From Pelargonium cotyledonis (taxonomy: Eukaryota; Streptophyta; Magnoliopsida; Geraniales; Geraniaceae): DNA of 37,546 nucleotides. The notes under the pieces are model-generated. The model was not told the DNA's origin. It did no database searches and saw nothing but the letters and a program-made list of their open reading frames with translations. A program made the translations under genes and the position numbers. This document shows, in pieces, positions 1-13,100 of the stretch (the first letter of the stretch is position 1; each line of letters opens with the position of its first letter). The DNA lies in contig JAYMTA010000142.1 in assembly GCA_036897625.1 (NCBI GenBank), positions 1 through 37,546 on the forward strand, in the 5' to 3' direction.

Positions 1-499
1 ATACACATAATTATTAAAGATAATCATACAAATTATCAATAATGAGAAAATATGTGCTCCTGCAAACAAAGACAATATCATTTGGAGGAGAAGAAAACAT
101 GCACAAATGACGAGCATTTAACATTTCATTATATATAGTGAATTTCATTTTGACAGAGAAAACAACACAGTATAGTTATCAAACTTGTATGATTACTAAG
201 TAGTATTTTGATTAATTGGAGTTAAGTTTCAATCGAATTTCAATGGAGTTAAAACACAAGACTACTATAGCAAGTTTGCAAGAAAATACGAACCACTTTG
301 ACATGTGCATTTAAATTTACCAAGTTTCACTTTTTATTGAGATGAGGTTGACCAGCTTCAAAAATAAAAAATAAGTAACGAATGACAACGTGATACTTGA
401 TGCCAAATTGCCACGTCGTGCTCTTTCATGAGGGACCATATGTCACATAAGTTCTATCATTTCATAATCGTCCGTGATCCGGGTTATTGAGATCCCAAG
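1..499. other. Intergenic, AT-rich, no gene seen
   Basis: I find no open frame with splice support, no RNA gene and no recognisable repeat here. The right edge abuts the CACTA-like element at 500. Confidence 0.6.
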
Positions 500-761
500 C
501 ACAAAAAAAAAAAAAACAATCTGTCACGGATATTTTAAGTCACAAATTTGTGGATTTCAATTATAAAAAGTAATTTGTGACGGAACTGTGACATAATACT
601 TCTGTCATTATTTGGGTTGTAACAGAAAATATAATTTATGGCGGAAAAATTCTGTCACAAATGTGTATCTGTGACAAAAGATATGATTTATGTCACAATT
701 TGTAATGAAATATTTTTTGTCACGGATTTTCGTCACAGTTTGCAATTTTTTTTTCATAGTG
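500..761. mobile_element. CACTA-like non-autonomous DNA transposon
   Basis: The right end reads, on the minus strand, CACTATGAAAAAAAAA, a CACTA-type terminus. The left end is CAC followed by a long A run, so that terminus looks eroded. Between them the 9-10-nt motif GTCACGGAT / GTCACAAAT / GTGACGGAA recurs about ten times in both orientations, as expected of CACTA subterminal repeats. The 3-bp flanks (AAG left, ATG right) do not form a clean target-site duplication, so the left boundary is uncertain. The element is about 260 bp and has no coding capacity; the 75-codon frame inside it is only a by-product. Confidence 0.5.
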
Positions 762-1035
762 ATGCATGGTCCAGAAATTATTATACAATATACAATAAAT
801 TATCAAAAGATCACACGTTGATGAGACAAGACATATTAAAAATCCAAACCTATAACACAACATGATAACATTTTATGAAATCATGTCTTCTACATTCCCA
901 TTCAACTTCATTTTTATTAACACCTAAATGTTGAGATATATTAATCCAACGTAGTCAAAAAAATGAACTGCAAGATAAAGTTTCATTTTTCATGCCTATT
1001 TTGGATTATATAAATATTCATAAATATTTGGATAA

Positions 1036-1244
1036 AATGTATATCAGTTGATTGATATAAAGTTATATCAGTTATAACTTACGAAAGCCAATGAGGTGAT
1101 GATACCTTATTTAAAATCACTTATACCCACTTAAGTGAATTTGTGGGAGCGGAGCGACCCGTCTGGATCTATGATTTTAAATAAGGTGTCATCATCTTAT
1201 TAATTTAACTAATGTAACTTTATATCAGTTAACTGATATACATT
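1036..1244. mobile_element. Palindromic long-TIR MITE, copy 1
   Basis: The left arm begins AATGTATATCAGTTGATTG and the right arm ends in the near-exact reverse complement (CTGATATACATT). Homology between the arms runs almost to the centre (blocks such as GATGATACCTTATTTAAAAT and its complement), so the whole element can fold back. Only the centre is non-palindromic, with a GC-rich core GGGAGCGGAGCGACCCG. A second copy in opposite orientation starts at 37368 in the polygalacturonase intron. There is no coding capacity and I cannot fix the target-site duplication. Confidence 0.75.
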
Positions 1245-1440
1245 ATATTCTAAATATTTACTACTTTATACCCTAAATATTTACTGTATTTCAATTTTAA
1301 TCGCTTTTTAAATTTCACTACCCGCCTACAGAAAACGCAAAATAACTGGTCGTTTAATATTGATGACGTGGCACAATCGCGGCCGTCAGTTGGAAATCAA
1401 GACGAGATTGCCCTGACGAGAGTCACCACTCATCCATAAA
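1245..1440 (+). promoter_or_regulatory. Probable promoter of the exonuclease gene, with ACGT (bZIP-type) element
   Basis: This is the gap between the MITE and the first inferred transcribed exon. TGACGTGGCA at 1364-1373 is a strong ACGT-core element of the kind bound by plant bZIP factors. No clear TATA box is placed. That it controls the downstream gene is inferred from position only. Confidence 0.35.
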
Positions 1441-2447
1441 CCCCCAAACCCCAAAAGTGCTCAGGTTCTTATTCATTGTTTTGGGTTTTGGCGGGCCGAA
1501 ATATATATATGTATATATATATAATTCAAGAATCATTCAACCTCTAAATCTTTACTACACGAATATTTTTTCTTGCGAATTTGTGTTAGACGATTTGTTT
1601 GGTCGCCGAGAAAATGTGGCAGAAAGCAAAACATTCCCGAACCTAAAACTGTTCATCGTTGAGGCGCGAGAAAACCAACGTTTCACGTTGACGGAGCTCG
1701 CTTCGCAAGTATTCGTAAGGCTCTAAATCTAGTTTTCTTTTGGTTTTCCTTAAGTTGAAATATGTGTTTTTCTTTTTGCTATATTACTGAAGAGGTTGTT
1801 GTAGAGACAGATGTTGGTGTGTTTTATGAATTGAGATTTCATTTCAATAAACCCTGTTTGGTCGCCCGGATAATTTAGGAAAACGAAGAAACTTTTCTGT
1901 TTTGCTATTAGGTTTGTGCAAATTGTTGATAAACAATAATAATCTCTGCGTTTGTATACATTGAACACTAACATTGTTAATTTTTGGTGGATCTTTGCTC
2001 ATTTGCTGCTAAATTATTGTAACATTGCAAGAAAATTTGTGGATTGTTTTGCTTTTGTTGCTAATTTGCATTGACATTCTTAGAAATTTGTGCTTTGTTA
2101 TTTATTCGGAGTGCACTTTCTGCTTAGTAACTGGTTCCTTCTCTGTCCATCCTGTTTCATTCATTTCATATCCATACGGGTGTGAACTGGGATTTAATAT
2201 AAGCTCCAGATTTTGACATTTCAGGTCATTTTACACCTCAAGTTTCTTTTTGCATGAACTAGCTATTGGGGATTGTTGCTGTGATTTCATGGCCTACCAT
2301 CATTCTTACCGTGTCCGTATCCAGCACATATGGAGGAGTTGTAATTGCACAGGGGGGAGCTTATTAACATCTCAAACAGTTGGAAGCAACTTTTACCACT
2401 TCAAGAAACCAAATCTGGTTCATACTTTATCCACTCTTCCAGGAAAG
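1441..2447 (+). other. 5' leader of the exonuclease gene: non-coding exon, intron, second exon
   Basis: An untranslated first exon probably ends near 1705, where TTC|GTAAGG is a good donor; the next exon opens at 2225 after TTTCAG. The leader contains a short upstream ORF (ATG at 1613, ten codons) and a two-codon one (ATG at 2254, ATGAACTAG) before the chosen start at 2289. The frame is open upstream of 2289 back to the acceptor but contains no ATG, which is why 2289 is chosen. Confidence 0.45.
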
Positions 2448-5400
2448 GTATTTGTCAGTTACATGCATTGGATAATGTATCAAAAACCTAAAAAATGCTC
2501 TTTAAATGTGCTGGGTATTGGCCTTCTTTATGATGATTGTCAATTTCCTTGGTGAATATATATATTTATAAGATTTAACCATTCGGAATGAAGTTAATAG
2601 TTTCAAGATCTGAGTGTTTAATTTGTTTAGCACAACTTTCTTTTATAAAATATATATTAGAGGAGTGAGATGGTCATTTTGTTACGTAAAAGAGAATTCT
2701 GTGGGTCAGTAAACATGCAGGCCTACCTGCACATAGTTGTAAAAACTATTTACTATTTTGTGTCTTCTTTCAATTTCTCTCTCTTTCTATAGCAAGCTGA
2801 TTTCTACTTGTGGTTATTGCTGAGAATGAATTGAAAATATATTTGGAATGCAATATGGTAAATGCAGATACACTGGATAATAGCCTATGGGAAACCATAA
2901 CCTATTATTTCCTTTTTTCCAGGGATACTGTAATATTTCTGGTGGTTATGATTCAGTTAGAGCTGGAGTCCTTCATGCAACCACTCATAGAAATTTAGTG
3001 ACTTCTGCTGATACAACTAACTTTAAAGAAAGAGCTGTAAGTGCCAGTAGTTCAACTGGGAGGAACCGCAGGGTAATGCTCATTGATGGCACTTCAATTA
3101 TCTACAGATCTTACTACAAGCTTCTAGGTATGGTATTTTAATTTTTAAATTATTCTTCAATTTTTATTTTCATGCTTTGCTAGTTTTTATGGGGTAGCTT
3201 ACTACCTTTACAGATTCCGTTATTTCTTCTGAAATCAAGACAATTAGCTTTTATATTTTGTTAGGAACAAGAGTTTGTCAAACTCGTCATTCCATTGGTA
3301 ATCATTATATACTGAAGTCAATGAATTTAAACTTTATAAAGCATTTGCTAAATTGTAAGGTTGACTGTATCAAATTTTCTTAAAAGGGCAAGAGGATGCA
3401 AACTTTCATCTATTAGTTAAATTGCTTAATTTTATGTTATAGCTTGGAGATAATTCTGTCCACTTATAAATTGTTATTATTATTATTATTTTTTTTTTCT
3501 GTGTGTGTGCGTGTGCAGTTATCCCCTTATTCTTCTGAGAAGTTTACCATGTTTGAGTTAGAAGTTTCATTCCATAACTTGTCCTTCTGTTGTTTTTTGA
3601 GATTTGTCCTTTTTAGGATTATACAGCTTTGCGTGTAGAGTTCTATCCTCAAGTGCAATATAAAATTAGTTTAGCCATATAGATAACCAAAAAAAACAGT
3701 CTACTCCTCCTTTGGCATCTGAAATTGCATTCCTGCTAATCAGTGGTTAATTTTCTTTTGATTGACTAGCTAGGTTGCACCATGGCCACTTGGCCAATGC
3801 TGATGGAAATGGAGATTGGGTTTTGACAATATTTACAGCTCTATCCCTGGTAAGTGATTGTGTATCTGGGTCCGTGAAATTTTCTATAATTCTATTTTCT
3901 CCTGTTTAAAGAGTTTCTGTACATTGATGTTCTTTTTGTTGAACGGAAAGTTAGATTATTGTCGGAGTTACAATTTTCTTTGGATGCGTTTTTAACCACA
4001 TAATTAGCTGTTTTCATGTGAGTTGTATTTTCTGGGTACATGATTGACGCCTCAAGCCTTCAACATGTGCAATAACATTATGAAAGGCCACTTATCGACA
4101 AAAGAAAAAGTGGGTAGGGAACCCATATAAACATCCATTTAAGAACCATTATATTACCATTCAGAGCTAGAATAAAATTTGCATTTTGGCCTACATTTCA
4201 ATGATCAGAAATCAGTCTAATGAAGTGTTTCTTTGATTAAGTACGCTTTGATTCTATGACATTAGCTGGTCATTATAAGTTAATCTGGTTATGCAGATCA
4301 ATGATGACAAAGTTTGAATTTTTAGAGTCGAGTTTTTAGGAAGATATTCTATTCTTGTTTACTTTACAACAGAGTAAGAACATCGCGAAGCTAATTGTGT
4401 ATTGTCGCATTTATACAAAGGTCCTTTTGATGTGAATATCTGAATAATCTTTAGTAGCGAACTCTAATTGACACTAACCTTTTGTTTTTCTGTCAATATA
4501 TTAGTATATGGTTTACACTTCAATATTAAAATATGTGCCCTGCGTATGCATTTATTGTTGCTAGTATTCTCATCTAAAATTTAAAGTCCTACAAATTTCT
4601 TTAAGAATGGATGAACTTTCTAATCAATCAAGTTTTCCTTCTGTTTCCGTCGACCTTTCAAAAGTCAAAGACACGTAATCATTTATTCATTTATAGATTG
4701 TTAGTTTTCTAGTCGACTCCCCTGCTAACTTGATACATGTTCCTTAGGGCATCCGCAATGGTTAGAATAGAGGGGTTAATAGCTTTGGTAGTTGTGCATT
4801 AACCTATACAAAATCAATGTTTGAGCTTAATGGGTATTAACCACTCAGTATATATTAACCTTTTGAATAGAACTATTTTTTTGCCATGTGTCACTTGCTC
4901 ACTTTTTTATCCAATATATAACATAGTATTTTGAATTTAGTTATCATGTTTTTTTTTTTCCACCACTCACTACTAGCGGGTCAATCTATTAACCCTTTTA
5001 GAGGTTAACCATTGCAAGAATGAAAATATCATGACATGATGATGTGTCAATATGAGTTCACTCTGTTAACCTTTTTAAAGGTTAACCATTGTGGATGCCC
5101 TTATAATTATAAAGATTGTCCTTGCTTTCTGGTGTGTCTTGTAGTTGTTCTTTATTTTGTGTAGGCAAGGTGTGGACTTTTTTTTTGCATTTCAAAAACT
5201 AGTTTCTGTATTTTCAGTTATAAAAAACAAGGGGGCTGTTGAAATCTGAAAGATTAATATATGGTTTTAGAGTATGGGGACAGAGAGCTGCAAGCATTTC
5301 TTTTCCTCATTTAAATTAATTTCTAATGTTTACTTCACTGCCATTAATCAAACATTTTATTTCTACATTCAACCTTTAGGCTTTAGTACAGTATAATGGC

Positions 5401-8400
5401 CCCGTGGACATGTATAATCTATGTCATTTTATTTTATTACTGTAAATAATTCTCCAGTAGTGAACTCATATGCCTATGTGTTTTCTAGCCTTTTATCAGG
5501 TATTTTCTTTAATTAGTATATATGGATGAACCTTTTGCCTTCTTTTTATTAATTCATTTATTAATTTAGTTTTCATGTTTTCCTGATTAAAATTTATTTT
5601 GCAGATAATTGACGTCTTACAAATTATCCCTTCTCATGTAGCGGTAAGATTTTATTTTCTACTACAAATGATTGGGTTGAAACTCTGACTTATGATTCCT
5701 ATTCATGCTATTTGGTTTAGCGGTTTGTTCAAAACACAATATCTTTCAATGACTTAGGAAACAATCACTTTACTTCTCATTTGTTTTCTCTTACTATTTC
5801 CAATACTTATTAAAATTAAAATTTTAATAATTTCTGCATCAGCATTGATTTTTGTCAGTTATGTCTTAAGTCGCTTTTCCTTTTAACTGTTAATTGCATT
5901 TTTAATTTGATAGTGGGTTTAATTTGTTAATTTTCGTAACTTTTCATGCAGGTGGTGTTTGACCATGATGGTGGGTAAACAGTTTGTTGAGGTTTTCATA
6001 TCTGAGCTTGATTTCCTTCCTTATCTTATGTGTTTGGCTGTTTACACCATTTTGTTTTACTTATCTTTAGTTTTTATGTTCTTTGACCTTCTAATTTGTT
6101 TCGTGAGTGACTGCTATTCATGAAGAGAATTGACTACCAGGGTGAAATTAGATACCCCAAAATCTTTTACCCAATGCCCCCATATAATGTTGTCATAATA
6201 AGTAGAGCATATTGCATATAGAGCATATTGCATATAAATACCTTATACTTCGCCCCATTTACAGATAGCTCCCTATATTTATTTTGGCTACAACTAACTC
6301 CCTGTACTTTTGGTTTTTCATTCAAACAATGTGAAATTGCTGGTGATGGTAGTATTTTGGAAAATTTTATAGATCATGTGCTGTACAAATGATGAAAGAG
6401 AATAAAATTCAACCATATCTAACCAACGAAATGAAAAAGTGAAAGTACGTGGACTTAGTTGCCAGGGAAAAAGTATAGGGAGTTGTATGCAAAAACTGGA
6501 TAAATATAAAGTTATTATATTCTGAAATATTTGTTCTGTGTATAGAAGCATTTTTTTTTTATAGATTAATATAGATTTTCTTAGATTCTTTATCTTATGC
6601 ATTTTACTTCAACACTGTTGCTGAACTAAGAGGAAATAATTCATATTCTTTTTGAAGCTTAAATTTTGCGTTAGCCATTAGTTTCAGGGGTAAGCCTTGA
6701 CAGAATAGTAATTGATGCTTGTGATCGTAAGGTCACAAGTTTGAGTAAGGGAAACAATTTCTCTGTGAAGTAGAGGTAAGGATGTGTACTCAACTGGCCG
6801 TCTTTATATTCCACAATAGTGGGAGCCTTGTGCACTAGGCTACCCTTTTTATGCCATTAGTTTCGAAATAAAGAGTGGCGCTCTTCCCCTTTTTTGTCAG
6901 AAGGAAAAGAGGAGTGCATATTTCTTTGTTCTCAACTCCTCTTTAATTGGCTAGTACAAACTAAATTTATATGTTTTTTCCATTATCTTTCTCTTAAAAC
7001 TTGTTTTGCAGCATTGATTGAGAGCGGAGCGAAGAATTCTTCATTCTTCTAATAATGACTTAATATTTGAAACTAGAAGCTCTAGACTCTATGTAAAATG
7101 CTTTTAGTTAGGTGATTGAAAGAGTGCTTAAGAATCTGTGAATAAGAAATTGAGTAAAATAATTATGCAATCTTTGGGGAGCTCTACTAGTTTTCTTATC
7201 AGTCAAACCTTTCCATAAAATAATTATTATGAAAAGGCTCTTTAGAAACCAGATGGTTATTTCTTAGTTTGATGCCCAACTGTGGCATTTCTGTGTGTAG
7301 CAAGCCTATTTTGCGTGCTAGGAGAGGGCATTCATTTCCTCATCTTTAAGCTTTATTGGATAGTACTCCGTGTCTACCATAAACGTTTTTTTTTTCCTTT
7401 CCAAATATCTTATAGGCTTATATTGGATATGTGTACCATACTTGTTTTATCAAATATTTTGTAGGCCATCTTAGTTTTTATTTATCTTAGTCGTAAAGAA
7501 ACTTTAGTTCTATGTGGTAAATAGGTGGATTAATCCTCTCAGTACCATTTGAACTTGCTCTTGGTTGCATATGCAACTAGAAGTAGTCAGTTTCTAGGTA
7601 TTGGCTTTTAGATGTTTGACCCTGCCTTTTAGTGTCCATGGTATATTGTTATGAGTTATTGGATTCTCTGGAAACTCAGCTGTTGGTTCACACAAAATTT
7701 TGATAAAACAAACGTTTTCTTTTCAGGAGTTCCTTTTGGTCATACTAATAAGTCATCCAAAGAAAGTGTAAGGGCAAAAGGTATGTTTTTTGTTTGTTTT
7801 TTGTTCCATGATGAAGCTGATATGATTGATCTGTTAGAAACCATGGACCACAGTTACATGCGTAAAAAATTGGATGTATCAGGGTGAGCCTTACTATGCA
7901 GATATTACCATTTATGTTAAGATATTACTTGATAAACTTAGCCTGGACTATTAGGTGGAGGGCTGAGGACGGTCTCGAATTTTAAAATATTCATTACTGA
8001 TAGCTCAGTTTCTTTTAATGTCTTCTATTTCATAATAGTGTTCTATTTGATTTTGTATGGAAAGTTTGAATGTCAAAAAGATTGCTTCCCTCATTGTATT
8101 TCTTTCTTAGATTTTTAAAAATGTACTCTTGGTTGAACTTGGTGTAGTCATGTTTTAATTCTCATCTTTGACTCCTTGCTTGGTTGCAGTTTTATTTTAC
8201 CTTCTTCTACTTTTCAATTGTTGGGTTGGCCATTATATCCTGAAGTGGTGCATCTAATCATATTTCCTGCAATATTTTGTAGGCCTGAATTTTCGCCATA
8301 CTCTATATCCGCAATACAAGGCCCAACGCCCTCCCACGCCTGATACCATAGTTCAAGGACTTCAATACTTGAAAGCATCCCTTAAGGCTATGTCCATTAA

Positions 8401-10117
8401 GGTCATTGAGGTAAATATTCATCATAGATTCAGTGTTTGGTTTATCTTTATGGCTTTGATGAACTTATGATTAATTGTAAGTTCACTTGCTGCAGGTACC
8501 AGGTGTTGAAGCTGATGACGTGATCGGGACGCTGGCTGTTAGGAGTGTTGAAGAGGGGTTCAAGGTAGTTTCCTCTAGCTTTCTTTTAAAAACATAGAAT
8601 AATGTTCTGGAAACATGAGAACACATTTTTTGGGCTATCCCACCCTAGTAAAGAAAAATACAGAACGAATGGTAGAAACTATAAAATCCATCATTCATAA
8701 TTGCTATAGTTTTCATGTAATCTCTTAAATCTTGTTGGAAAATTTTCCAGTTGATGTTTTTGTTAAATCTGCTTACAATTTTTTTTTGGGGTGATTTTCT
8801 GGGGTTTAATGATTTTGGCAAAGATGTTCTGGTTGATTCCTGATTATCAATTGTGTGTGCCTATTTACAAGATTTTCTTGCGAACTGCCGTAATTGAGCT
8901 TTGAATTTTGCTCAACTGCTTCTCATAAGCGTCTCATATCTTGTGCTATACCCACACCATTCAGCAATTATTTAAGTTTTATTTTTCCTTGAATTTTGTT
9001 CCATAATACAATTTTAAATGGCATATAGTTTTTTGTTTCCCCATATCTTGCCAATAGTGCCTCACTGTCTCTTATTGTCACAGGGTCACTTTTTATGTTA
9101 GCAACATAAATATCTTTGCTGTGTTTCCACAAATTACTGTTTACTTTCAATAAGTATAGTACAGTTGCTGCATAAACATAGTGGGGTACTGCATTACATT
9201 GAAGTATCATAATGTTTTTTTTTTTTTTGGTAACAAGTATTATAATGCTTTGATTTGCTTCAAAACGTGTGATGTTCTTTTTTAGTATTTTACTTCTAGT
9301 AGTTGATGTTATTCTTAATTTTAATATTATGATTATATAGGTGCGAGTTGTTTCCCCAGACAAAGACTTTTTCCAGATTCTGTCTCCTTCATTACGACTT
9401 CTGCGTCTTCTACGTCATGGGTTAGTATCTCATTTCGTTTGCAATTTCACTTGTATCAGCCATAATTGGAATTTCTGGCTTTTGTGATGGGTTGCTCCAA
9501 TTATTATCTTCAGTAAATGCTATTTTTTGTGTGCATTTCTTCTGAAGGTCAATGCTTTTGAGTACCAAAACCCAAATTATCTTCCAATTCTGAAATAGAA
9601 TAGAATTGCAATACTATTTAATATTATTAGTAGTTTGATGGGTATTTTGATAAAACTTAAACCCTTTAGGATCAAGAATACATGATTTTATTACAATTGT
9701 TCTGCTTGACATAACTATTTTATTATATTATATTTGGCTCTACCAATTTTGGAACTTTGATGTTCGTGCTTTTGCTTGCCCAGGATGGTTTCATTTGGAA
9801 TGGAGGAATTTGCTAAAAGATATGAAAATCTGGAACCTTCTCAGTTTGTGGATGTAGTCTCACTCATAGGGGACCAATCTGATAACATTCCAGGTAGAAA
9901 GATATTGTTCTTTCATATTGCATATGAGCTTTCTGTTCCCTTATAAAAGATCACAACCATGTTATACCAGCAATTTGAAAAGTACTACCTAGTATGAGGT
10001 TGGTAGTGTGCGGCTTTCCCAATTTACTGAATAATATGTCTTTCTAAATGCGTTGAGAAAGAGCAAACATTCTTAAGTATTGGCATTTCCTTTCTGATAT
10101 TATGAGGACTTTCAAAC

Positions 10118-10191
<74 letters not shown>

Positions 10192-13100
10192 ATTGGGTAA
10201 CAAAATTCGGTGCTTGATATGACCATATTTTGTAATACAGGAATTGATGGAGTTGGCGAGGTTCATGCATTGCGATTGATCACTAAATTTGGTACTGACT
10301 ATATCATGTTGTATTTTCTTTTGAAATCATTAAATCAGGGCATGTGTCTAGTTGTATTTATCACACGGTGAATAAGACAACTGCTCCTCTTCGGTCTTAT
10401 TCATTTATTTATAACTGGGCTTCAAACCAAGATTGTGAAGAATCCAATGGTTGTTTGTTTCAATACATCTACTTTCAGGTGGCTGAAGTCGTACTGCTGT
10501 TTCATTTACAAATCCTAAATTGAATAATCAACACTGGACTGAATTTGTATTAGCTATCCATAATAGTTTATGAATTGTGAGTAATACATACTAGTTGCCT
10601 ATGATATTACTTCTGTTGACAGGTACATTGGAGAATCTGTTGCGATCTGTTGATGAAGTTGAAGAGGAGCGTATCAAACAGGTAGCAAATATGATTCATA
10701 TTGAGTAGACATAAATGAAGTGCTTGATATTCATTTTGTTGAGTTGGTGAGCTGGGGGTGAATTGTGTTATGAACTGTAGCCTGTTAGCATCCCTGGTTT
10801 GGGCCCTTGTACAATATTATTTTAGGTTAAAGTCCAAATTTGCATGAGTAATCATGATTTGAATATATTAACTGGAGTTAGGTGAGAGATGAGTTCAACC
10901 CACAGAAACATGCTCGGGGTTATATCAATAGAAGCTGTTTTAACATCGGTAAAAACTGTGGAAACAGGTTATTATGAAAGCCATGAACTTTTGAAATCAT
11001 ACGGGAATGACACTTCACACCCCAAAAATGAGATATTTGTTGATTTTCAAATATATGGCTACACACAGAGGTTTAGGCTTCCCATATTCAAAGGTCAACC
11101 TTGTTAGTACAATTTTTCTTGCACCTGTATTAGTAACTCAATTTTTCAATCTAGGACTTGTTTTCACCCACTTCAGCCTCACATTTTTTGTACTGTGAGC
11201 TAAACATGTGCACAATCAGAGGATTTTAATTTCATCACTCCCCCTAACGTGTAGGCATTTATCTTGTACAATCGGGTGAAGCCCAATCTAACAGTGAAGA
11301 GGCTAGAGCTTGTCTTGGGTCCGACCTCTAAACTTGGAGATTCCAAGGAAGAGGTAGATGCTGTTGAGTGAAGGTCTGAAGGATGTGGAAGCCTATGAGA
11401 AGCATAGAATGCTAATCTTGGAGAATGTGATTGAGGGGTCTTATAGCTGATTGTTAATACAACTTGCTTTCTTGCTAACTAAATGAACCACAAGGTCAAG
11501 TTGCAAAACATGATCCAATGCTGGGATAACCTTTTATTTTACAGCATGATAGGCCAATGAGTGAGGAAAGTTTTGACATCTTGAGGGAAAACAATTGATA
11601 AGATCCACCACGAAAGAACCTTAGTGGCTTAGACCCCACAATTGATTGCACTGAGCAATGGGGATTTTCAGCCCTCTTCTTTCCAAGAAACACTTGGTGG
11701 GGATGCAATCTAATGCTGAACATTGATTAGCTGTATCTTTTAGAGCATGAGTTCCTCTGGGCATTGAGTTGCACCTAGCTCTTTACAGATGGACCAAGTG
11801 ACTTTTTTTTTTTTTTTTTTTTCTTTCCCAGCAAAAGTACTCATTATTAAGCTTCCAAGAAAGAAACAAAAGTACATACACCCAGCAACAATGAAGGACC
11901 CAAAAAGGGTTACATGATAGATACTAATGCTAAGGCCGGGTTAGCAAGTCAACAATTTAAAGACTGAGAAAGAGATACTTGATCCTTGAGTGGTGAATAG
12001 ATGACTGGAATGACATGGCTGTAGTTTTGACATAGAAAGATTGAACCTTAGGGGCGAGATAGACTCGTGAACGGTAGTGTTTGTGGGTCAGCCTGTTAAT
12101 AGCTTTTTTCTTGTGAGTGAAAGCGCATCCTCTGATGTTGCACGAAATAATGTCCATGAAATATGAAGGTTGGGTTGGTAGTGGGGGGAAGTGGTGATGG
12201 AGGGGCTTGAATCAAGAGATGGTTTAGGAGTTCATCTCTTGAAGTTCCAAGAGCATGCGTTCATCGTTACCACGACTAATGAGACCGAGAGATTTGCCAA
12301 TGTTCAAGGTTCGTGCTATGTCTGCTTGCCAAGAGCTGGGAATGAGTGAGTTTGGCTTGATTTCTTGGGTTGAAAAGACTGTTTGGGATGAGAGGTTCAG
12401 ATAAGGAATTGGTTTAAACCGGAGATGAGGGAGGCTTAGATAGAGAACCTTTTATGTGATTGATAAAAAAAGTTACATGGTTGCAACATATTATGGTAGA
12501 TATCTTCACAGAGTAATATTATGTTGCAATTGCTGTTTTGTAGGTTTTCTATACTGTTTTTAGTCTTTGACACAGTTCTTAGAAAATGACGAACATAAAG
12601 TATTTTCTATTTCAATTCCGTACGCCATGTAAGCATAGCTGAGCAGCAGACTAATGTGTTGTTATTTAAATAAGACATAATGGGTGATGTTTTATCGTAA
12701 GAGTGAATCATAAACTAGTAATGACATTCTCAATTTTCCTTTTCTATGCAGTCCTTGATAGCAAATGCAGATCAAGCAATCCTTAGCAAGAACTTGGTAA
12801 TGTTGTCACATTTAGCTACTGTTTGGTCTTGTTCTGATGTTGTGGAAAATGGTTGTTCGAAAGCTACTGTTTGGTCTTGTTCTGATGTTGTGGAAATTGG
12901 TTATTCGAAAGCATGAAGGCTATACTGTTCGGCTAGTTTCTGTAGGGGAAGTAGTAAGTAACCTTCTCGTATTGCTTTATGTCATGACAGGTACTGCTTC
13001 GCTCTGATCTTCCATTCTACATGGTACCATTTACTACTGAGGATCTCACATTTCAGAAACCAGAGGTTTGTATGCATGAATCATGTATGAAGTTTATTAT

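Noticed and set aside
2810-2998. 62-codon plus-strand frame
   Set aside because: It overlaps the exonuclease exon 2923-3127 in the wrong frame and crosses its acceptor.
3761-3778. Second acceptor in GACTAGCTAG at the third coding exon
   Set aside because: Using the second TAG would shift the frame and lose the ARLHHGHL continuation; the first acceptor (exon from 3770) fits the protein.
7021-7031. GAGCGGAGCGA, matching part of the palindromic MITE core
   Set aside because: Only 11 nt match and no MITE arm sequence surrounds it, so chance is the better explanation.
10024-10266. Arg-Glu repeat proteins on the minus strand
   Set aside because: They are translations of the (CT)n microsatellite inside an exonuclease intron and have no independent support.
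10889-11198. Two overlapping plus-strand frames in an exonuclease intron
   Set aside because: No recognisable domain, no splice support, and they lie amid transposon debris.
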